Below, piece by piece: positions 57,291 through 64,000 of a stretch of DNA of 64,000 nucleotides. The position numbers and the translations under genes were made by a program. Positions within the stretch are counted from its first letter, which is position 1. Each line of letters begins with the position of its first letter. The stretch is from Phycomyces nitens (Eukaryota; Mucoromycota; Mucoromycetes; Mucorales; Phycomycetaceae). The notes under the pieces are model-generated. The model saw only the letters and a list, made by a program, of their open reading frames with translations, was not told the origin of the DNA and did no database searches. The DNA lies in assembly GCA_022702545.1 (NCBI GenBank), contig JAHRBC010000001.1, forward strand, positions 930,001 through 994,000, written 5' to 3'.

Positions 57291-59692
57291 CCACTATTTC
57301 AAAACCATATAATCAACATTAACATGGCTCTTATTTGGTAATGGCTATTTTTGCTGCTAATAATATCGAGAAATATACCATATCTAGAGTCGAAGCGAAG
57401 GCTATGACTTTTGTGTGTTGTACTTACTACAATAGAACAGTTGCCGAATCTGAGCCGAAATGTATATGATAGAGATTTAAGTTTTATAAATAGTTAAAAA
57501 TGCAGTTTATAGAGCCAGTATCACATCCCTCATCTCAGCTTTGGCGTCTGTCCAATATCTTTTTTATTTTTCCAAGTTACTTTTTACCTTACTTCACCCA
57601 TTTTGGTACGTTTTCTTTGTCACAATCCACATTCTCTTAACCATGATTTAGGTTGTTTTTATTTCAAGTTTGAATAAAGTATTTGTTCCCGCAACACTGT
57701 CCTAAATAATAATAATAGAACATTTTCCAAACTTGTATTCTGCCAAAAACGTATATACGTAACACCATATATACTCATCTTCTTGCGGATTATGGACAAA
57801 AAAAAAGTGTTGATTATTGTATTTATTGATTTTTAGAGTTGATCCGCAGTTCGAGTTGATATTTTCTTGTAACTTTAGCCCAATATCACGGCTTGGGCTC
57901 TCACAAAAATGTCTGTGAATATTTCTTGTGGTGATTGGGGCTTAGAATCACATTCAAAGATCGTTCAAATACCAAGAGATGGAAGAGTATTTTTTATATG
58001 TTGTACAGTTTTTAAATTTTCTGTAATTTAACTACTCGTAGTGTACAACTCTTGTTCAGGTTCCACATCAATGTATTTCTGTAGCTATCTTTTTTTTCGT
58101 TGAAGAGCAGCAAAAAGGCTTATAATAAAATTAAATATTTAACCAACTCTTTTAAAAAGCTTACGGCCTTTTAATTGTCTATCACACTTTATTATAAGCA
58201 CCCTTGCAATGTAAGTCAAGTTTATTGAAATAAACTCAATTGATTATATATATTTTTTGGTTTGGTCATTATCACCAATAGACTTATCATAAATATGACT
58301 TAAAAGCGTAGGAGGTTAGAGTTTACCAAGTAATGAATTGTTTACCTTTAAAACTACAAGCTTTATGAGTATTGTCTGGACATATGTGAGTAGCCTCACT
58401 AAACTTTGATAGCCCATTGTATAAAATAAACTAAAGCCTCCAATCTAGAAAGAGATCAATTTGAAGCTATAGACAACACATATCTTTGTTTTATGACGAT
58501 GATTTATTGGGTATATTTTCTGCACGTAGATAGATCATCAACGATTATAATCATGATCTACTAAATATAAAAAAAACTAGCAGCTACACTCGTACGCTTA
58601 CAAGTTTAAATTCGCATGTTTAAATTGCCAAGCCAATACTGAAATACAAATACAGTGAGTTTATTTTAAAAGTATGTATATATGCTTTGAATATTTGAAA
58701 GCTAAAAAAGGCTTGATTATTGAATGAGCTTATATTAATGATGAAGAGCAGTGGATTTTGCCAATTTTTTGAAAAGCCTGGAGATCTACTTGAAAAGGCG
58801 TACAATATTATTTCTAAAAGAGTTGTGAATATCTGGCGTTAATAAAGGCTGTTTCTGTGAGGAGATTCTCGACCTTTGGCGATTCTTGGTGGCTATGTAA
58901 GAAAAAGCACTTACACCAGATATATGTCTTACAATTTTAACCCCAAGTACAAAAATCTTGATTAAAAATATTTTTGGTATTTGTAAAGGTGAGACTATAC
59001 GCTGTAATGATTTGCATTTAATATGATGAAATTACAATTATTAAACAAGTCTTGTAGTTCCTGATCTTCATAAAAATATCCCATGAACCACATTTAATAT
59101 GTCTTTAAGGGAGTAAAAAGGTAGTTCTAGATACCAAGGCGTGTTTAAACATGTTCGAGGAGTTGGAATAATTATACCATAACAGTAATATACAGAAAAT
59201 ATTACTTGTTTAATAAAATTGGAGTTGGAGTTACAGTTCATTGTAATACACAAGGCAATGATGGCTTTGTACGTTTTTATTACATTATATAACACTGTCT
59301 TTTATCTAGACTTTGTATTGGTTATATATATGGTTTCAGTTGCACCTGTTAAATAAAATAATGAACATTCGCTATTGGAAGAGAAGAATTAAAAAGTTTA
59401 AAATTAAATACTTGTTGGATTGCTGTTTTTTTTAAAAAAAAAAGAAAAAGAAATAAAACATGGTTATTGTGATGAGCACTGTTTGCACTGTGTGTTACAT
59501 GTATTTTTGCACACAATATTCTTGTGTTATGTTATAAATGTGGATAAGTTTTTATCATTACTATACGTTATTTGATTTGTGTATTTTACTATTTTATTGA
59601 CAAATCGTTTTACAAACCCGTGGCTTGAAAAAAATCTTGTTATAAGCCCAAGGTGTGTTTACAGAAGGGTAAAATAAAAACCAGATATATAT
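57291..59692. other. AT-rich gene-poor region
   Basis: No supported gene, RNA gene or clear repeat. The last 250 bp may hold the promoter of the membrane protein that follows. Confidence 0.5.
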
Positions 59693-59746
59693 ATGCCTGT
59701 TTCTGTGCGTTGCATAATGCTATCTACCTTTACTTTGAATATACCA

Positions 59747-61338
59747 ATGCCCAATCTACTTTCATATATACACAAAGACCAACTGCTATTAATGGTTGTC
59801 GCATTGGCAATTGCTGTTATACCTACCGGTACTGCTGCACCGATCGATGGGTGTGAGAATATCAATGATGATTCCACTAGCCTGGAAGATTACTTTGTTC
59901 GGCATTTTTCAAAGGCATACGTTGATACCTTTAAAATTCTCAAAACTATTCTTTTGGCCTATATTTCGCATGCCATGACGGTTCGTCCCGATCCTAGTAC
60001 AGAAACGTTGCCAACTCTCTACAAACGACTATCAGCATTGGCTTGGCCTACCAGTGGTGTGTATGAAGCAGTCGACTCAATAGTTAAAGTAATAAAGTCG
60101 GATAAAATTCTTGGATTCGAATCTATAGCGCAAGTACACATGAAATAATTGAGCTAAATTATATGTATACTGACTGTATAAAATATATCTATAGGGATTC
60201 GATTGAAAGCTTAAGTGATCCTAATTCTGATCTTTATAGATCTTACAAAGAATTCAAGGACAAAATTTCTGACCCAAATGCTGATCCTGTAACAATTGTT
60301 GATGCTGGGAAAAAAATCAAGCCCACTGGCTCGCAGGAAAAAAGCAAGGATAATGGAAATAAATGCTTAAATAATATTTATTATTTAAAGGAGACGCTTG
60401 ACAGAATGCCTCCACCACAAGCTAAACGAGTCAGAAACTGTATTCTTAATAACAGTCTATACATTGGAACCGACACCATCTTGGTTTCAAAAAAAGGAAA
60501 CAAAATACGACTTGAATCTGAGGATATGACACTTGTTGGGTCAGGAATGAATCTTACATACCAATTGCCTGTTCATCCCACCTCCGTGCGTTACTTTACC
60601 AAAGAAATGATCGACGAACTTAAAATGACCCACAGAATACAAGACAAATCCTTTTCTCAAACCGCATTCACTATTGTCCAGCTTGGTTATACAGTCTACG
60701 AGTGCATCGAAGGTAGTGGACAAAAATGGTCCAAGGTCGTCATGATAATATTTATGATCATGTCAATCCTCCAAACTATATCCGTCTATGTCTTGCCTAC
60801 TCAAGTAGCTGCATACAGTATCAAGGCTGTAGCCAAATATCCCAAGGACATCGAGTATTTTGAAGATCGTGATTTGTTCGATTTGGACCCTGTGACCCGG
60901 TTTCTTCTTTGTTTTTTCCCCAATGTTGGAAGACGAATTTTTACCGATCGAGAATGCGTTGTTTACGATACGATGTATAAGACGGGGAAAAGTCCTGAAC
61001 AAGTCAGTGACCTTCTGAATAATTCTTCCAAGGATAAGAGATTGATACCCGTTCAGATCATTGGAACCCGGGAGATTCTTGTGATCTATTTAAGTATAGC
61101 CGTGTGGTTCCTCCTTGGACTTTGGCCAGGGTATCTGGCTAGAACAATTACCGAGTGGATTGTGTTGGCCTGGATTAGCACGAGCCTTCCATTTATTTTA
61201 CTCCGAGTTTTTTGCTTTGATCCAGTTCTTATTCATGGTTGGAAATTATACACTGTCTTGATAATTGTACTATTATTACCAGGAATTGCTCTTGTTCTTC
61301 TTGCTACAGTATATGGCTATATTTTGGGACCTGAATAA
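59747..61338 (+). CDS. Polytopic membrane protein of unknown function
   Basis: Two exons, with the first ending at 60129 and the second running 60195-61338. The intron has a GC donor (GCAAGT) and a CTATAG acceptor. That is the only junction I found that uses the strong acceptor and preserves frame (a GT donor at 60062 with the same acceptor would also, but drops about 22 residues). From Met at 59747 the protein is 508 aa; an upstream in-frame Met at 59693 would give 526. An N-terminal signal peptide (ending near TGTAAP) leads to an extracytoplasmic or luminal domain of about 300 residues. At least four membrane helices follow (for example MIIFMIMSILQTISVYVL and LVIYLSIAVWFLLGLW). No family is recognised. 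It is isolated in gene-poor DNA. Confidence 0.72.
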
Positions 61339-62899
61339 AAAAAATAGAATATTTTTAATGTGTTTAAGCACTTGTACTTTTAATATGTCTTGATACAATC
61401 AGTAACGAAAGGTTTGTCTACTTGTTTGGTATATTTCTACCCAAAGAACAATAGATATGTAGCCCGATAATTCAGGAGCAGTAGGTATGAATCAACGGAT
61501 TTAACAATTACATCTCATTTGTTACAGGTTGTTTTTACTTTATTCATATATATTTTTTGAAAAATTAAAGTATGTATTTGGTTTAATGTTTTCATATGTA
61601 TTAATAGAAAACAATATATATTTATACTGAACTCAACTTGTTCTTAATAGCATGATCTTGTAGTAAGACAAATAGCTTTTATTTTGGATTCTAGAAAGTA
61701 GAAGCAAATACCTTTACTGCCCCAATTGAAGATGAGAACGTATTCGGTCTATGCACAATTCTTCAAAGCATTTATTATTATTATAATAAATTCTGTGCTT
61801 AGGCTATAAACGACATGTATTAACCATCAGTACTTTCTGACCCATCAATAGAGAATATAAGCTTTAGGTTCGGGGTATTTAAACATTTCAAAAAAAATTG
61901 TTATGTCCTATATACACTACTATTAGTTAACAATGGTCATAGTATATTATTATTTATATCGATGGTCTAGAATTAACACGTTTTTTGTTTTATTTATAGA
62001 TGTATTACCATCAGCTATATTTATATGTTTTTATATTATCAAAATGATTCTTCGAAATATAAATATTATCTGTGGGTCTATACTACCATTTGTTCCGGGT
62101 TGAATTAAATTTATTGATTATAAAAAGAAAAACCAACTGTGGAAACAGTTAAACAAGAATGATAAAGTAACTCTAAAACATACTGAAAATAGCTCTTTAG
62201 CTATATGAATACAATAAAGTGGAACAATAATATAATCAAAGAAAGGGAAGGAAAACAGTGATAGCGACTAGGGTGCAATTTAACAGTAACGGAAAATTAC
62301 AGGAAAATGAAACCTATCGAATAACTATAGATCTGAATTAACTCAATAATAAGGTACTTCATTTCACATTGTTTATATCTTATATCAATATCGGTTGACT
62401 CTTATATTTTACATTGTACTTAATATGATTGTATATTTAAAAAATCGTGCTGTTTTTACTTAAACAGGTTGAGTAAACTGCCTATTATGTTAAAAGAGAT
62501 GTCTAAGAGGAATAATTCAGAGCTATGTTTTTGAAAAATAATTTAATGATTATCAAGTAAGAAATTGTGCCTTGGTTTGTTTGCTAATGTATTGTAACAT
62601 GTCAAAGGCTACCAAGATATTTATCTTAAGCAATACCTCGAGATCTAATAAATAATCGAAAATTTTCAATATAATACTTATAATAACACAAAAAAAAACA
62701 AGAAGAACAACTTGGTTTATGTGGACGGTGTACATAAAACATTTGTAAATGATATAAAACAATCTTAAACTGAGATACCTGATATTATGAAGTAATTTGT
62801 TCCAAGAGTAAAATGATACAAAATCTATACATATGAGACAATTCTCGCTTTTTCTTATATTTTCTTTACTATCCCAAGATATATCTATTGACACGGTGT
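61339..62899. other. AT-rich gene-poor region
   Basis: Very AT-rich with many TA runs. No supported gene or RNA. Confidence 0.5.
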
Positions 62900-63091
62900 A
62901 TTTTATTCACCGGTGTTTGTTGTATCGCTCATCGCAGTGAACTTCGAAGTAGTGATGTATCTGTAGAAATTTCCCGAAGTAGTTAAATAGTCTCTTAATC
63001 TGTTCTTTATTAAAATTGTCTTTCTACCCGTATCTATTTTCTTGTCACTGAGTTGGACATTTATACTACATAACCAACCCACCATGTGTCA
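62900..63091 (-). pseudogene. Remnant of the dispersed coiled-coil gene (copy 2)
   Basis: 192 bp inverted relative to 57099-57290, differing at about 15 positions. It reads INVQLSDKK, then TGRKTILIKNRLRDYL, then ITTSKFTAMSDTTNTGE and a stop. Sequence on either side does not match copy 1, so this is a fragment. Confidence 0.6.
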
Positions 63092-64000
63092 CTATCCACT
63101 TGAGAGTTGGCTTTAAAAAAATATGGTTTATCTCTATCTTTTGTATTTTCATTATCTCGTTTAATATTTTCCAATCACTGGTAATATTTTCAGCATATTA
63201 ATTACTGTACTGCAAAAAGTAATAAACTGGTTACTTATTTATACCATACCTTTATCAAAAGTCAGCATCTTTATTTGTCTAGAGACATATTTTAAAGATT
63301 TTATACGAGAGATGCAGTGTAAAGGCATCTTGATCCAAGTGACATAAACATTACAATCATTTCCAAAGGAAATAAAATAAGATAAAGGTAGCAGTGGTGT
63401 TGGAGTAGGACCATTGTGGGAGCAGATGAGAGCATAGGTTTGGCTACCAAACCATCCTTGCGACAGTTGCATATCCACCTTGAGACAAATGCCATAGTTT
63501 TCGGTATAATTGCGTACGTTAATCACGGTTTTTGTTTTACTCTGTGTAAGGAACATTGGGGAGTAAGACCCTTTTCAGATTTACCTCTGGCTTAAGGGGA
63601 GGGAGACAATAGACACATGTATTGCCAACCATAATTTCTGCTGTTATATTCCAAAACTTCGCCTTTGTTTACCATTACCATTTCCAAATTTGTGTTTGGT
63701 TTTTAATGTAATGAGATATCAATCTGACAGCAATCGTGTCTGAAAGCCTAGATCAAGCATTGTTTTTAAATTCTGTGAGTGATACATTCACAGCTATAAT
63801 GGTATATAGTAAAGTGTATGGGTCAATCCCTCGGCGCCAGATGGGCTTAGCGATAATGCCATGCTCATTACAAGGTGCTTTTAAATGGTTTTTGTGCTAA
63901 TAATGCGAACAAAAAGATGTGTGTTTGAGTTTGGGGTGGGCGAGGTGGGAGCTTAGACTCGTACAATTAGGCTAATCGTTGTTGTCATTGGGACTTTGGC
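63092..64000. other. Right edge of the window, possible partial gene on the minus strand
   Basis: A frame at 63556-63239 on the minus strand (readable VINVRNYTENYGICLKVDMQ) could be an exon. A plausible AG acceptor lies just upstream (near 63545), and an upstream NTCVYCLPPLKPE segment ends in a GT donor near 63584. No domain is recognised, and I found no convincing start or complete model. Confidence 0.25.

Noticed and set aside
60028..60160. Splicing of the membrane protein gene from the GT at 60131 or 60133 region (CAA/GTACAC)
   Set aside because: That donor is in phase 0 and leads to an immediate stop after the acceptor at 60194; the overlapping GC donor keeps the frame.

Overview
The window looks like a nuclear contig from an early-diverging fungus, most likely Mucoromycota (Mucorales). 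The reasons are short introns (about 40-135 bp) with GT-AG and some GC-AG ends, AT-rich intergenic DNA, compact intron-containing genes, an ADAM metalloprotease, a fungal Sec72, a GT71 (MNN1-type) mannosyltransferase, Erg27, and Tc1/mariner and LINE families of a kind I associate with Mucorales. No species is assigned. Exon models were built by hand; in every multi-exon gene I report as intact the exon lengths sum to a multiple of three.

Layout. 0-3.3 kb: an 11-exon ADAM protease on the minus strand. 5.1-10.2 kb: a satellite of 19 tandem units of about 263 bp. 11.5-16.3 kb: a decayed LINE retrotransposon with a probable solo LTR nested in it, followed by a 128-bp tandem repeat. 17.2-18.5 kb: a Tc1/mariner element with a frameshifted transposase. 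18.5-20.9 kb: a separate element with 46-bp terminal inverted repeats and TA target duplications. Its only gene has nine exons, is intact (487 aa), and encodes a protein with a possible PD-(D/E)XK nuclease signature; this is the most interesting object in the window. 22.3-53.4 kb: a gene-dense block. In order it holds a small secreted GPI-type protein, a coiled-coil protein, a disordered repeat protein, a GT71 mannosyltransferase divergent from Erg27, a TFIIB-like factor, a Zip3/RNF212-like RING protein, RPA12, eIF2B epsilon, Sec72, an F-box protein, an FCP1/NIF-domain SR protein and GSK3. Two decayed DNA transposons (45.5-48.7 kb) interrupt the block, which then continues with Golgi GDPase and a cytochrome P450. 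53.4-64 kb: AT-rich and gene-poor, with two inverted remnants of one multicopy gene flanking a polytopic membrane protein of unknown function.

Functional themes: secretory-pathway and Golgi glycosylation (Sec72, GT71, GDPase), transcription and translation (TFIIB-like, RPA12, eIF2B epsilon), sterol and P450 metabolism (Erg27, CYP), and signalling (GSK3). Neighbouring genes share divergent promoters in three places but do not form a metabolic cluster.
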